The notes: generated from the letters alone by a model not told the origin. A stretch of DNA of 64,000 nucleotides from an uncultured Eubacteriales bacterium (GCA_900545495.1 UQZJ01000002.1:1-64000), one strand, 5' to 3'; shown: positions 49,306-58,258, counted from the stretch's first letter. Program-made: numbers and translations.

Positions 49306-49332
49306 AGGGTTCGAATCCCTCCCACTGCGCCA
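49306..49332. repeat. attR: 27-nt direct repeat (tRNA-Ser 3' fragment)
   Basis: Identical to 32412-32438. No tRNA 5' half precedes it, so this is the displaced original 3' end of the tRNA gene. Confidence 0.92.
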
Positions 49333-49345
49333 GAAAAGCCTGAAC

Positions 49346-49375
49346 GATGCCATGCGGTTCACACCGCATGGCATC
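49346..49375 (+). terminator. Displaced native terminator of tRNA-Ser
   Basis: GATGCCATGCGG (49346-49357) pairs perfectly with CCGCATGGCATC (49364-49375), 14 nt after attR, where the tRNA terminator would lie in the uninterrupted chromosome. Confidence 0.65.
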
Positions 49376-49493
49376 AGGCATCTTTCCCCGCCGGATCATA
49401 CGATACCCCGACCGCTCCCGAGCTGTCGGGGCCGCTTTTCAGCATCGGTTTTCACCACGCCGGACATACACCAGAGGAAGGAGTGCATTTTTT

Positions 49494-50912
49494 ATGGCCG
49501 CTGCCAACACAAAGGACATGACCCACGGCGTACCCTGGCGGCTTATCGCCGGATTCGCCATCCCCATTTTCCTGAGCCAGCTGTTCCAGCAGCTCTACAA
49601 CACCGCCGACTCCCTGATCGTCAGCAACTTTCTGGGAGACAACGCGCTGGCCGCCGTCAGTGCTTCCGGCCCGCTGATCTTCCTGCTTATCAGCTTTTTC
49701 GCCGGCGCCGCCAGCGGCGTGGGCGTGGCCATCTCCCGTTACTTCGGCGCAGGGGATTATGATAAGGTGTCCCGCGCCGTCCACACCGTCGTGCTGCTGG
49801 GACTGATCAGCAGCCTGATCCTCACCGTCATCGGCGTTTTGTTCACCCCCACCCTGCTGCGGTGGATGGACACCGACCCGGAGGTGCTGCCCGACGCCAT
49901 CGCCTACTTCCGGTGCTACTTCGCCGGTGTGGGCGCAGGTGTGATGTACAATACCTTTACAGGCATCATGAACGCGCTGGGCGACAGCAAGCGCCCGCTG
50001 TACTTTCTGATCGTCTCCTCCCTGACCAACGTGGTGCTGGACCTGCTGTTCGTGGCGGTGCTGCGCTGGGGCGTGTGGTCGGCGGCGCTGGCCACCATCA
50101 TCTCCCAGGCGCTCAGCGCCGTGCTGTGCGTCATGCACCTCGCCAAGAAGGGCACCATCTATCAGCTGAAGCTGTCCGCCCTGCGGATCGACGGCCCGCT
50201 GCTGCGGGAGATCCTGCGCTACGGCCTGCCCGCCGGTATTCAGAACTCCGTCATCGGCCTTGCCAACGTGGTGGTGCAGACCAATATCAACTCCTTCGGC
50301 AAGATGGCCACCGCCGCCTACGGTGCGTACTCCAAGATCGAGGGCTTCGCCTTCCTGCCCGTCACCAGCTTCACCATGGCCATCACCACCTATGTGGGGC
50401 AGAATCTGGGCGCGGGCATGAAGCCCCGTGCCAGAAAGGGCGCTATTTTCGGCATCGCGGCGGCAGCCGTCATTGCGGAGATCATCGGTGTCATCACCTA
50501 TCTGGCTGCGCCGTGGCTGGTGTCCCTGTTCTCCCGCACGCCGGAGGTCATCCGGCTGGGCGTGCTGGAGACGCGGATCATCTGCCTGTTCTACTGTCTG
50601 CTGGCCTTCTCCCACGCCATCGCCAGCGTGTGCCGGGGCGCGGGTAAGGCTTTCGTGCCGATGACCATTATGCTGGGCGTCTGGTGCGTGTTCCGTATCC
50701 TGTACATCACCGCCATCATGCACTGGCGGCACGAGATCGTCTACGTCTACTGGGCCTATCCCATCACATGGGCCATCAGCTCGGTGATCTATCTGTTCTA
50801 CTTCCTGTTCTCCAACTGGCAGGACGGGTTCGATCCCCAGCCGGAGCTGCCGGAGCACAAGCATCACCATCACCTGTTCCACCACCATCATCACCACCAT
50901 CACCACCGCTGA
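49494..50912 (+). CDS. MATE family multidrug/toxin exporter with polyhistidine tail
   Basis: 472 residues from ATG 49494, with AAGGAG 10 nt upstream. It has twelve predicted membrane segments with MATE hallmarks: IPIFLSQLFQQLYNTADSLIVSNFLG, ASGVGVAISRYFGAGD, and in the second half YGLPAGIQNSVIGLANVVVQTNINSFG and ITTYVGQNLGAGM. MATE transporters export cationic compounds using H+ or Na+. The cytoplasmic C-terminus ends in a natural histidine cluster (13 His in the last 18 residues), which may bind Ni, Zn or other metals. A strong terminator follows. Confidence 0.92.
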   Translation: MAAANTKDMTHGVPWRLIAGFAIPIFLSQLFQQLYNTADSLIVSNFLGDNALAAVSASGPLIFLLISFFAGAASGVGVAISRYFGAGDYDKVSRAVHTVVLLGLISSLILTVIGVLFTPTLLRWMDTDPEVLPDAIAYFRCYFAGVGAGVMYNTFTGIMNALGDSKRPLYFLIVSSLTNVVLDLLFVAVLRWGVWSAALATIISQALSAVLCVMHLAKKGTIYQLKLSALRIDGPLLREILRYGLPAGIQNSVIGLANVVVQTNINSFGKMATAAYGAYSKIEGFAFLPVTSFTMAITTYVGQNLGAGMKPRARKGAIFGIAAAAVIAEIIGVITYLAAPWLVSLFSRTPEVIRLGVLETRIICLFYCLLAFSHAIASVCRGAGKAFVPMTIMLGVWCVFRILYITAIMHWRHEIVYVYWAYPITWAISSVIYLFYFLFSNWQDGFDPQPELPEHKHHHHLFHHHHHHHHHR

Positions 50913-50921
50913 AACGAAAAG

Positions 50922-50960
50922 AGCAGCGTGCGTACCTGTCGGTACGCACGCTGCTTTTTG
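50922..50960. terminator. Bidirectional intrinsic terminator after MATE
   Basis: A perfect 15-bp stem (50922-50936 with 50941-50955) with T4 on the plus strand and CTTTTC on the minus strand. Confidence 0.9.
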
Positions 50961-51001
50961 CTCCCCCCGTTATATATGCAGGATGTCAATGTTCGTGCGA
51001 G

Positions 51002-51730
51002 CTACCGCTTTCTGCGGCGCAGGACGGCCAGCCCCGCGCCGGACAGCATCGCGGAGGCGGCGTACAGCGTCAGTCCCGCGTCAAAGGTCTTGGGCGAGTT
51101 GTAGCCGCCGGTGGCGCCGCTCAGGCCGGTGCCGGAGGTGCCGCCGCTGCCGGTACCCGTGGTATTGCCGTTGCCGGTACCGGAGGAATTGCCATTACCA
51201 TTGCCGGTGACGGTCAGGGTGTAGCCCCGCCAGATGTGGTGGCGGGTGTAATAGTCGTCGCGGATCTCGTTGATGACGGTGGGCCTGCCGGTAACGGGAT
51301 CATAGGTAGTGCCGGTATAGGTCAGCTTGGAGCCGGTGTAAATGGTGGTCATCATGCTCTTGTCCTCTTGCTCCGGACGGGTGTAGGTGCCGGCGGGCAG
51401 GTCGTCGTAGTTGGTGACGGTCATGACCACGGTATCCACCGAGACGGTGTAGGTGATCTCCACCTCGCGCAGATCGGGGAAGCCCACGGTCAGGGTGCCG
51501 CTTTCGGCGCCGAAGCAGCCCGCCGCGCCCTCGAAGGTGGTGGTCTTTCCGGTGAGCGCGAAGGTCTTTTTCTCGTGGGTATCCGTGTAGTTATTGCGGA
51601 CGACGGTATTGACGGTCGTCTTGCTGCCGCCGGTAACGTCCGTGACGCCGGCCAGCGCCGGGGTCACCAGCAGCAGGGTCATGCAAAGCGCCAGCAGCAG
51701 GCCCAGCGGGCCGCAGTCGTTCTTTTTCAT
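51002..51730 (-). CDS. Surface protein with signal peptide and sortase-like C-terminal signal
   Basis: 242 residues from ATG 51730, with GGGAGG 8 nt upstream. The N-terminal signal peptide (LGLLLALCMTLLLVTPALA) is followed by a beta-rich region (TVNTVVRNNYTDTHEKKTF, VEITYTVSVDTVVMTVTNYDDLPAGTY) and a Gly/Asn/Thr linker. The C-terminus is YNSPKTFDAG followed by a membrane helix and RRRKR. This resembles the NPKTFD-type sorting signals common in Oscillospiraceae, although the first motif residue is Ser. It is probably anchored to the cell wall. It is divergent from a large regulator gene with an inverted repeat between. Confidence 0.75.
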   Translation of the reverse strand: MKKNDCGPLGLLLALCMTLLLVTPALAGVTDVTGGSKTTVNTVVRNNYTDTHEKKTFALTGKTTTFEGAAGCFGAESGTLTVGFPDLREVEITYTVSVDTVVMTVTNYDDLPAGTYTRPEQEDKSMMTTIYTGSKLTYTGTTYDPVTGRPTVINEIRDDYYTRHHIWRGYTLTVTGNGNGNSSGTGNGNTTGTGSGGTSGTGLSGATGGYNSPKTFDAGLTLYAASAMLSGAGLAVLRRRKR

Positions 51731-51761
51731 AGGCAGTACCTCCCTGTGGATGTTTTCCCTT

Positions 51762-51872
51762 ATTCTACCAGATGCAGCGGCGGGCGCAACAGAGTTGCCG
51801 GTATTGCCAACTGCCATTTCCGGCAACGATTCGACATCAGCCCTTTTCAGGCGGCGCGGGCTGTCGTATAAT
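51762..51872. promoter_or_regulatory. Divergent promoters with an inverted-repeat operator
   Basis: Minus strand: TTGCGC (51784-51789), 16 nt, TAGAAT (51762-51767). Plus strand: TTTTCA (51844-51849), 17 nt, TATAAT (51867-51872). Between them GTTGCCGG (51794-51801) and CCGGCAAC (51820-51827) form an 8-bp inverted repeat. Confidence 0.55.
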
Positions 51873-51909
51873 GGAGCTGTAGAGGAAACCGCGGAACAGG
51901 AGGTGCATC

Positions 51910-53646
51910 ATGCGTTTTTGTCAGCAGCTGCAGGTATGGATGGAGCAAACGGACTGCCGGGCCAGTGAGCTGTGCGCCCGGGCGGGCATCGCCGCGCCGT
52001 CCCTGAGCCGCTACCGGTCGGGGGAGCGGACACCGGGGCGGGATTCCGCCGCGCTGGACGGTCTGTGCCGCGGACTGGCGGAGCTGGCACAGGAGAAGGG
52101 CATCCCCGGCATGGCGGAGGCGGAGGTGCGGGCAGGCTTTTTATCCTGCGAGGAGTACGCCGTCTCCGACCGGGTGCAGCTGCGGGAGAACTTCAACACA
52201 CTGGTAGAGGTGATGGAGTTGAGCATCAGCCGGCTGTGCCGGTACGCCAACTATGACCCGTCCACCGTATTTCGGTTCCGCAGCGGGGCGCGGCAGCCGG
52301 CAGATCCGGTGGGCTTCGCCGGGGCGGTGTCCGCCTATGTGTCCCGCGAGCTGGATGACATCCAGCACCGGGAGATCGCCGGGGCGCTGCTGGACTGCGA
52401 GGCGGCGGCGCTGGCTGATAGGGCCGTATACTGCCAGCGGCTGCGGGACTGGCTGCTGGGCAGCCATGCGCCCCGGCAAAATGCCGTTGACCACTTCCTC
52501 GCCAAGCTGGACGATTTCGACCTGAACGAGTACATCCGCTCCATCCGCTTCAACGAACTGAAGGTGCCAACGGCGCCGTTCCAGCTTCCCACCTCCCGCA
52601 GCTATTTCGGGCTGCAGCAGATGATGGAAAGCGAGCTGGACTTCATGAAGGCGGCGGTGCTGTCCCGCTCCATGGAGCCGGTCATTATGTACAGCGATAT
52701 GCCCATGGAGCAGATGGCCAAGGACCCGGATTTCCCGAAAAAATGGATGTTCGGCATGGCCATGCTGCTGAAAAAGGGGCTGAAGCTCCGGATCATCCAC
52801 AACATTGACCGCTCCCTGTCGGAGATGATGCTGGGGCTGGAGAGCTTTATCCCCATGTACATGACGGGGCAGATCGAGCCGTATTACTTCAAAAATCCGC
52901 AGAACGGTGTGTTCCTGCACTTTATGCGCTCGGCGGGAACGGTGGCGCTGACCGGCGAGGCCATCGCGGGGCATCACAGCGAGGGGCGGTACGACCTGAC
53001 AAAGGTCAAAGGTGAGGTGGCGTACTGCCGCCGCCGGGCGGAGGCCATGCTGGCGCAAGCGGAGCCTCTGATGGACATCTACCGGGAGGACGACGCGGTG
53101 CGGCTCAACGCCTTCCTGCTGGCGGACAGCCGCACGCCGGGGCCGCGGCGGCAGATCCTGTCCGTGCCGCCGCTGTACACCATGGAACCCGCGTATCTGG
53201 AAACGCTGCTGACACAGCAGGCTGTACCGGCGGAGGAGCGGCAGCGCATCGCCGCCTACGCCCGCGTGCGGCGGGAGCAGATGGAGCACATCCTGTCGTC
53301 CGATATGCTGTGTCTGGAGCTGCCGCGGCTGTCCGCGGAGGCCTTCGCCCAGTTTCCGCCCTCCCTGCCGCTGTCCGGCCTGTTTTACGAGCGGGACGTG
53401 CCGTACACCTACGAGACATATCTGGCCCATGTCCGCCAGACAGAGGCGTTCGCCGCAGCGCAGCCCCATTGCCGGCTGGAGTGGACCGGCGGCGGTGCCT
53501 TCCGGAATTTACAGATCTGCATCCACGAGGGGCAGTGGGCCATGGTGTCCAAGGGCAAGTCCCCCGCCATCCATTTTGTGATCCGTCACCCCAAGCTGCG
53601 CACCGCCATAGAGCGGTTTGTGCCGCCTGTCGTAGAGGTGGAATAA
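51910..53646 (+). CDS. Large helix-turn-helix regulator-like protein
   Basis: 578 residues, with AGGAGG upstream. An XRE-like helix-turn-helix is at about 12-55 (QTDCRASELCARAGIAAPSLSRYRSGERTP). A second degenerate one is near 105-130 (MELSISRLCRYANYDPSTVFRFRSGARQP). The remaining ~400 residues are helical with MMESELDFMKAAVLSRS, MFGMAMLLKKGLKLRIIHNIDRSLSEMMLGLESFIPMYMTGQIEPYY and a C-terminal mixed domain. I recognise this as a recurrent uncharacterised regulator type in gut Clostridia. The divergent surface-protein gene is its most likely target. Confidence 0.75.
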   Translation: MRFCQQLQVWMEQTDCRASELCARAGIAAPSLSRYRSGERTPGRDSAALDGLCRGLAELAQEKGIPGMAEAEVRAGFLSCEEYAVSDRVQLRENFNTLVEVMELSISRLCRYANYDPSTVFRFRSGARQPADPVGFAGAVSAYVSRELDDIQHREIAGALLDCEAAALADRAVYCQRLRDWLLGSHAPRQNAVDHFLAKLDDFDLNEYIRSIRFNELKVPTAPFQLPTSRSYFGLQQMMESELDFMKAAVLSRSMEPVIMYSDMPMEQMAKDPDFPKKWMFGMAMLLKKGLKLRIIHNIDRSLSEMMLGLESFIPMYMTGQIEPYYFKNPQNGVFLHFMRSAGTVALTGEAIAGHHSEGRYDLTKVKGEVAYCRRRAEAMLAQAEPLMDIYREDDAVRLNAFLLADSRTPGPRRQILSVPPLYTMEPAYLETLLTQQAVPAEERQRIAAYARVRREQMEHILSSDMLCLELPRLSAEAFAQFPPSLPLSGLFYERDVPYTYETYLAHVRQTEAFAAAQPHCRLEWTGGGAFRNLQICIHEGQWAMVSKGKSPAIHFVIRHPKLRTAIERFVPPVVEVE

Positions 53647-53652
53647 CGATAG

Positions 53653-53681
53653 TAGACAAACGGCGTTCTGCATAGTATACT
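53653..53681 (+). promoter_or_regulatory. Promoter of yitT-like gene
   Basis: TAGACA (53653-53658), a 17-nt spacer and TATACT (53676-53681). Confidence 0.65.
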
Positions 53682-53720
53682 GTATATACATTTTTAAGAG
53701 AAAAAGAGAGGACGCCATTT

Positions 53721-54587
53721 ATGGATCAGAAGATCAAGGGGATCGTGGTGCAGTACATCATGATCACCCTGTCCTGCGCACTGTACGCCGTCGCCTTTAA
53801 CTGGTTCTTTGACCCCAACCACCTGAGCGTGGGCGGCTTTACCGGTATTGCCCAGATCGTCAACTTCTTCCTTCCCCAGGCGCCCATCGGCGCGGTGATC
53901 GTGGTGCTGAATCTGCCGCTGTTCATTCTGAGCTGGAAGCACGTGGGACACCAGTGGCTGTACGCCACGCTGTACGCCACGCTGGTCAGCTCCGGCATGA
54001 TCGACCTGCTGGCGGGGCTGTACACCTTCCAGCCCATGGAACCGCTGCTGGCGGCCATCTGCGGTGGCGTGGCCGCAGGTCTCGGCTGCGGTCTGATGCT
54101 GCGGTACAGTGCCACCACCGGCGGCACGGAGCTGGCGGCGCGGCTTTTGAAGCTGAAGCTGCCCGGCCTGTCCATCGGTACGCTGTGCCTGACCATCGAC
54201 GCCATCGTGGTCGTCTCCTACGCCGCGGTGTTCCGCGACCTGACGCAGGCGCTGTACGCCATGGTGGCGCTGTTCCTCATCTCCAAATCTATTGACCGGG
54301 TGGTCTACGGCGGCAACGGCGCCAAGATGGCGTACATCATCTCCGAGCACTACGAGGACATCACCACCAAGCTGCTGGAGCTGGATCGCGGCGTCACCTT
54401 GCTGGAGGGGCGGGGCGGCTTCAGCGGCAGACAGAAAAACGTGATCCTGTGCGCGTTCAGCCGCTCTCAGATCGTCAGCATCAAATCCATCGTCAAGGAG
54501 ATCGACCCCACCGCCTTTATCATCATGTGCGACGCCTACGAGATCCTGGGCGAGGGCTTCGGTGTCAACACGCCGGACGGCCTGTAA
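53721..54587 (+). CDS. YitT family membrane protein
   Basis: 288 residues with five to six N-terminal membrane segments and a soluble C-terminal DUF2179 domain (GGFSGRQKNVILCAFSRSQIVSIKSIVKEIDPTAFIIMCDAYEILGEGF). Typical YitT motifs include FDPNHLSVGGFTGIAQI, TGGTELAARLL and SKSIDRVVYGG. YitT proteins are widespread in Firmicutes and of uncertain transport or signalling function. It has its own promoter and a strong bidirectional terminator. Confidence 0.92.
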   Translation: MDQKIKGIVVQYIMITLSCALYAVAFNWFFDPNHLSVGGFTGIAQIVNFFLPQAPIGAVIVVLNLPLFILSWKHVGHQWLYATLYATLVSSGMIDLLAGLYTFQPMEPLLAAICGGVAAGLGCGLMLRYSATTGGTELAARLLKLKLPGLSIGTLCLTIDAIVVVSYAAVFRDLTQALYAMVALFLISKSIDRVVYGGNGAKMAYIISEHYEDITTKLLELDRGVTLLEGRGGFSGRQKNVILCAFSRSQIVSIKSIVKEIDPTAFIIMCDAYEILGEGFGVNTPDGL

Positions 54588-54595
54588 ATCACAGC

Positions 54596-54632
54596 AAAAC
54601 ACCCGCAGTCCTGTGGACTGCGGGTGTTTTTT
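54596..54632. terminator. Bidirectional intrinsic terminator (yitT / ftsK)
   Basis: ACACCCGCAGTCC-TGT-GGACTGCGGGTGT flanked by A and T runs, between convergent genes. Confidence 0.92.
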
Positions 54633-54649
54633 CGTATCGGTGGCGCGGG

Positions 54650-57169
54650 TCAGTCCAGCGCGTCGTGGCTCTCGAACACGTCGTGGATGGAGCCGTAGCG
54701 GTCAGCGGCGGGCGGCGTTTCCGCCGGTGCAGCGCCCTTGGCCATTTGCAGCTCCTGCCACTTCTCCCGGGTGATGAGGAGCTGCCGGGGCTTAGACCCC
54801 TCGAAGGGTCCGACGTAGCCCCGCTCCTCCATCTGGTCCACCAGACGGGCGGCCCGGGAGTATCCCAGCTTCAGGCGGCGCTGGAGCATGGACACGGAGG
54901 CCTGTCCCGTTTCCAGCACCACCTCCACCGCGGCGGGCAGCAGCTCGTCGCCGTCGTCGCCATCGGCTGCTCCGTCGGTTGGGGAAGCCTTGCCCTTGTC
55001 GGACTTGGCGTCCACCGCCTGCTGGATCTTCTCGATAACGTCCTGATCGTAGTGAGCCTCGCCGGCGGCGTCCTTGACGAAGGCCACCACCCGTTCGATC
55101 TCCTCCGGCGTGATGAAGCAGCCCTGCACGCGGGTGGGCTTGCTGTCTCCCAGTGGGGCGTAGAGCATATCGCCCTTGCCCACCAGCTTTTCCGCGCCGG
55201 GAGTATCCAGAATGATGCGGGACTCCATAGAGCTGGCCACGGCAAACGCGATGCGGCTGGGGATATTGGCCTTCATCAGGCCGGTGATCACATCGGCGGA
55301 GGGACGCTGGGTGGCCACCACCAGATGCATACCGGCTGCGCGTCCCATCTGGGCCACGCGGCAGATGGACTCCTCCACCTCCTTGGCGGCCACCAGCATC
55401 AGGTCGGCCAGCTCGTCGATGACCACCACCACGGTGGGCAGCTTCTTCACATCCTCGTCCACCTCGGCCAGCGCGTTATAGCCCGCCAAGTCCTTGACGC
55501 CCTTCTCGGAGAACATCTTGTAGCGCTTCATCATCTCGAACACCGCCCACTGCAAGGCCCCGGCGGCCTTCTTGGGGTCGGTGACCACGGGGATCAGCAG
55601 GTGCGGAATGCCGTTGTAGGGCGCCAGCTCCACCATCTTCGGGTCCACCATGATGAACCGCACCTCGTCCGGCGTGGACTTATAGAGGATGCTGACGATG
55701 AGGGAGTTGGTGCATACGGACTTACCGGAGCCGGTGGTACCGGCGATCAGCACATGGGGCAGCTTGGCGATATTGCCCACAATGTTGTTGCCGCCGATGT
55801 CCTTGCCCACGGCAAAGGCCACGGAGGACGGGTGCCGGGTGAACTCCCGGGATTCAATAACGTCACGGATGCGCACGGCGGTGACAGTGCGGTTGGGCAC
55901 CTCGATGCCCACCACGGAGATCTTGTTGGGCACCGGCGCCACACGGACGCCGCTGGCGCCCAGCGCCAGTGCGATATCGTCGGACAGGTTGGTGATCTTA
56001 CTGAGCTTGACGCCCTGCTCCAGCGTGAACTCGTAGCGGGTGACGCTGGGGCCGTGTACCACATCTCCGGCAGCGGCGTCCACGCCGAAGGAACGCAGTG
56101 CCTCCGCCAGACGGCGGGAGTTGTTGCGCAGCTCCGCACCCACCTCGGTGCAGTTGTCGGCGTGATTCTCCTCCAGCAGGGTGATGGGGGGATAGCGGTA
56201 GGCCTCCTCGCCCTGGGCCAGCTCCTGCTCGATGGCCTGGCTCACCTTCTGCGCGGCGGACTCCACCTCCTGCTGGAGCTGGGCCTTCTTCGTCCTGGCA
56301 GACACCGGCTCCTTCACCGGCGTGGCCTCCTGCGCAGCGGGCGCAGGCTCCGGCGCGGCCTTCTGCTCCAGCACCTGATCCGGTGTCCGGACCGTGTCAG
56401 ACTTGCGGGTGAAGAATTCCTTCTTCGCTCCGCTCTCCATGGCGGAGGGCTCCCCGTCCAGTGGGATATCGATACCGGCACGCTTCCGGGCGGGCTTCTC
56501 CTTCACCGGCTTCTCCGGCGCGGAGGACGCCCTCCGCCGGGGCAGCGGCTCGAAATCGTCGGGCAGGTCGTCCTCGCCGTCCTCATCGTCCCAGCGGCTG
56601 TCCCGGTACTCCCGCATCTTATCCACCGCCTGCTGCGGCGTCATGTGCAGCGCGCCCAGCAGTGCCGCCAGCAGCAGCACCACGAAGATGATGATGGACA
56701 CCACCTTGCTCACCAGCGCCTCGCTGCCCAGCGCCAGTCCGCCGGCCACCACACCGCCGCAGTCCAGCGTCTGCCCGTCCTTCCAAAGCAGGGACAGCAA
56801 CCCGCCGCCCAGCTCATAGGCGGCGCGGCAGAAGATCAGATGCCACAGCACGCCCGCCAGCAGCGGCACCAGCAGCGTGCAGGTGGTGCGCAGGATCACC
56901 GGACGGCCCTGATGCCGCAGTTGGATGACCGCCACACCCAGCAGCGCCGGGGCGGCCAGATAGTAGCCGCAGCCCAGCGTCCCCTTCAGCGCCTTGGCGA
57001 TGAAGGTCAGCAGCAGCGCGTCCACATTGAAATAGCTCACCAGCACGCACAGTGCCAGCAGCAGGCAGACGATGCCGCCGATCAGCCGCGCCATGCCGTT
57101 ATAGGCGGGCGGCTCCGGCTTGGGCGGCGCTTTTTTCCCTTTCTTCGTTTTCTTTTGTGTCGATGCCAT
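54650..57169 (-). CDS. DNA translocase FtsK/SpoIIIE
   Basis: 839 residues from ATG 57169, with GTGAGG 6 nt upstream; the GTG four codons earlier lies within that RBS. Four N-terminal membrane helices (about 20-185) precede an acidic, proline-rich linker. The RecA-like motor has Walker A GTTGSGKS around residue 480 and Walker B VVVVIDELADLM. The C-terminal gamma winged helix (SVSMLQRRLKLGYSRAARLVDQMEERGYVGP) reads orienting sequences. It pumps chromosomal DNA across the division or sporulation septum. It is downstream of uppP by 20 nt, probably in one operon. Confidence 0.95.
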   Translation of the reverse strand: MASTQKKTKKGKKAPPKPEPPAYNGMARLIGGIVCLLLALCVLVSYFNVDALLLTFIAKALKGTLGCGYYLAAPALLGVAVIQLRHQGRPVILRTTCTLLVPLLAGVLWHLIFCRAAYELGGGLLSLLWKDGQTLDCGGVVAGGLALGSEALVSKVVSIIIFVVLLLAALLGALHMTPQQAVDKMREYRDSRWDDEDGEDDLPDDFEPLPRRRASSAPEKPVKEKPARKRAGIDIPLDGEPSAMESGAKKEFFTRKSDTVRTPDQVLEQKAAPEPAPAAQEATPVKEPVSARTKKAQLQQEVESAAQKVSQAIEQELAQGEEAYRYPPITLLEENHADNCTEVGAELRNNSRRLAEALRSFGVDAAAGDVVHGPSVTRYEFTLEQGVKLSKITNLSDDIALALGASGVRVAPVPNKISVVGIEVPNRTVTAVRIRDVIESREFTRHPSSVAFAVGKDIGGNNIVGNIAKLPHVLIAGTTGSGKSVCTNSLIVSILYKSTPDEVRFIMVDPKMVELAPYNGIPHLLIPVVTDPKKAAGALQWAVFEMMKRYKMFSEKGVKDLAGYNALAEVDEDVKKLPTVVVVIDELADLMLVAAKEVEESICRVAQMGRAAGMHLVVATQRPSADVITGLMKANIPSRIAFAVASSMESRIILDTPGAEKLVGKGDMLYAPLGDSKPTRVQGCFITPEEIERVVAFVKDAAGEAHYDQDVIEKIQQAVDAKSDKGKASPTDGAADGDDGDELLPAAVEVVLETGQASVSMLQRRLKLGYSRAARLVDQMEERGYVGPFEGSKPRQLLITREKWQELQMAKGAAPAETPPAADRYGSIHDVFESHDALD

Positions 57170-57189
57170 AGTTTTCCTCACTTTTTATC

Positions 57190-58023
57190 TCACTTGACAG
57201 CTTGCAGCACCAGCGTCAGGATGCCCACTGCCCAGCAGTAATAGGCGAACGCGCCGAAGCGCCCCTTATCCGCCACATATTTCAGCAGCCGGATGCACAG
57301 ATATCCCACCACGGCGGCGGTGACGACGCCCACCAGATACATAGGCACCTCCGCGCCGTTGATGCCGGTCTTCACCGCGTCGCCGATGGACAGGATGTTG
57401 GCGCCCAGCACGGCGGGGATGCTCAGCAGGAACGAAAACCGCACGGCGAACCGCCGCTCATACCCCACAAAGCAGCCGGCGGTGATGGTCATGCCGGAGC
57501 GGGACACGCCGGGCAGCGTGGCCACCGCCTGTCCTACGCCCACCAGCAGGGCGTCCAGCCATGTGGCGCTGCGCTCGGTCTTGCGGCCCTTCCGCACCCG
57601 GTCGCACAGAAACAGCAGAAAGCCGGTAACGATCAGCGCCGCGCCCACGAATACCATATTGTCGCCCAGACTCTGCACCGCCTTGCGGATGGGCAGCACC
57701 GCAAACAGCGGCAGCGTACCCACGACGATCAACAGGATCAGCCGCCGGGCCGGCGGCACCGGCGACGGCGTGGAGCGGTGGGCCAGATCGCCGATGCCCC
57801 GGAAAAACTCCACCACCATCTCGCAGATATCCTTCCAGTAGGCGGCGAACACCGCGATCAGCGTACCCAGATGGAGCAGCACATCGAAGAACTCCGGCAC
57901 GCTGCCGGCGCCCTCGATATGCAGCAGGTTCTGGGCGATGGCCAGATGGCCGGAGCTGGAGATGGGCAGAAACTCCGCCACGCCCTGTACCAGCCCCAAC
58001 AGAAAGGCAGTCAAATATGTCAT
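57190..58023 (-). CDS. uppP: Undecaprenyl-diphosphatase UppP (BacA)
   Basis: 277 residues with about eight membrane segments. The catalytic-region motifs are EFLPISSSGH (17-26) and LPGVSRSGMTI. The enzyme dephosphorylates undecaprenyl pyrophosphate to recycle the lipid carrier of peptidoglycan synthesis and confers basal bacitracin resistance. GTGAGG precedes the start. A minus-strand TATAGT upstream is a possible -10 box with a weak -35. It is followed closely by ftsK. Confidence 0.95.
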   Translation of the reverse strand: MTYLTAFLLGLVQGVAEFLPISSSGHLAIAQNLLHIEGAGSVPEFFDVLLHLGTLIAVFAAYWKDICEMVVEFFRGIGDLAHRSTPSPVPPARRLILLIVVGTLPLFAVLPIRKAVQSLGDNMVFVGAALIVTGFLLFLCDRVRKGRKTERSATWLDALLVGVGQAVATLPGVSRSGMTITAGCFVGYERRFAVRFSFLLSIPAVLGANILSIGDAVKTGINGAEVPMYLVGVVTAAVVGYLCIRLLKYVADKGRFGAFAYYCWAVGILTLVLQAVK

Positions 58024-58258
58024 AGCAGTACCTCACGTCAGAATAGAATACAAATGGTTATATTGTGTCGAAATACTTCTCTTTGTTATCGCCTCGGTTT
58101 CCATAACAAGGATACTATACCACAAATATGGGAAAAATGCCACTGGAATTTGGCTGTTGGCGCGGGTGTGTGAAAGTTTCCGCCGGGGGCGTCCCACGGC
58201 TGCCCGCCATTTGACGAAATCCACAAAAAGCAGGTAGTCATTTTCTACGGCTTGCCCG

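Larger units (their letters stand above)
32412..49332. mobile_element. tRNA-Ser integrated mobilizable element (about 16.9 kb)
   Basis: The element is bounded by identical 27-nt repeats (32412-32438, 49306-49332), with an intact tRNA at the left and only the tRNA 3' fragment at the right. It carries a tyrosine integrase next to attL, an excisionase-like protein and a Rep_trans/MobT-type initiator. Its GC content is visibly lower than the flanking core genes. No type IV secretion, coupling or phage structural genes are seen, so it is best described as an integrative mobilizable element or satellite. The cargo includes GHKL-nuclease, metallophosphoesterase and DUF4143 ATPase genes, regulators, small antitoxin-like proteins and two structured RNA loci. 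Confidence 0.9.

Noticed and set aside
49306..49332. Second tRNA-Ser gene
   Set aside because: Only the 3' 27 nt are present; there is no D arm or anticodon arm upstream. It is the att repeat.
54449..57241. 930-codon plus-strand frame opposite ftsK
   Set aside because: Shadow of FtsK with repetitive His/Arg/Gly composition.
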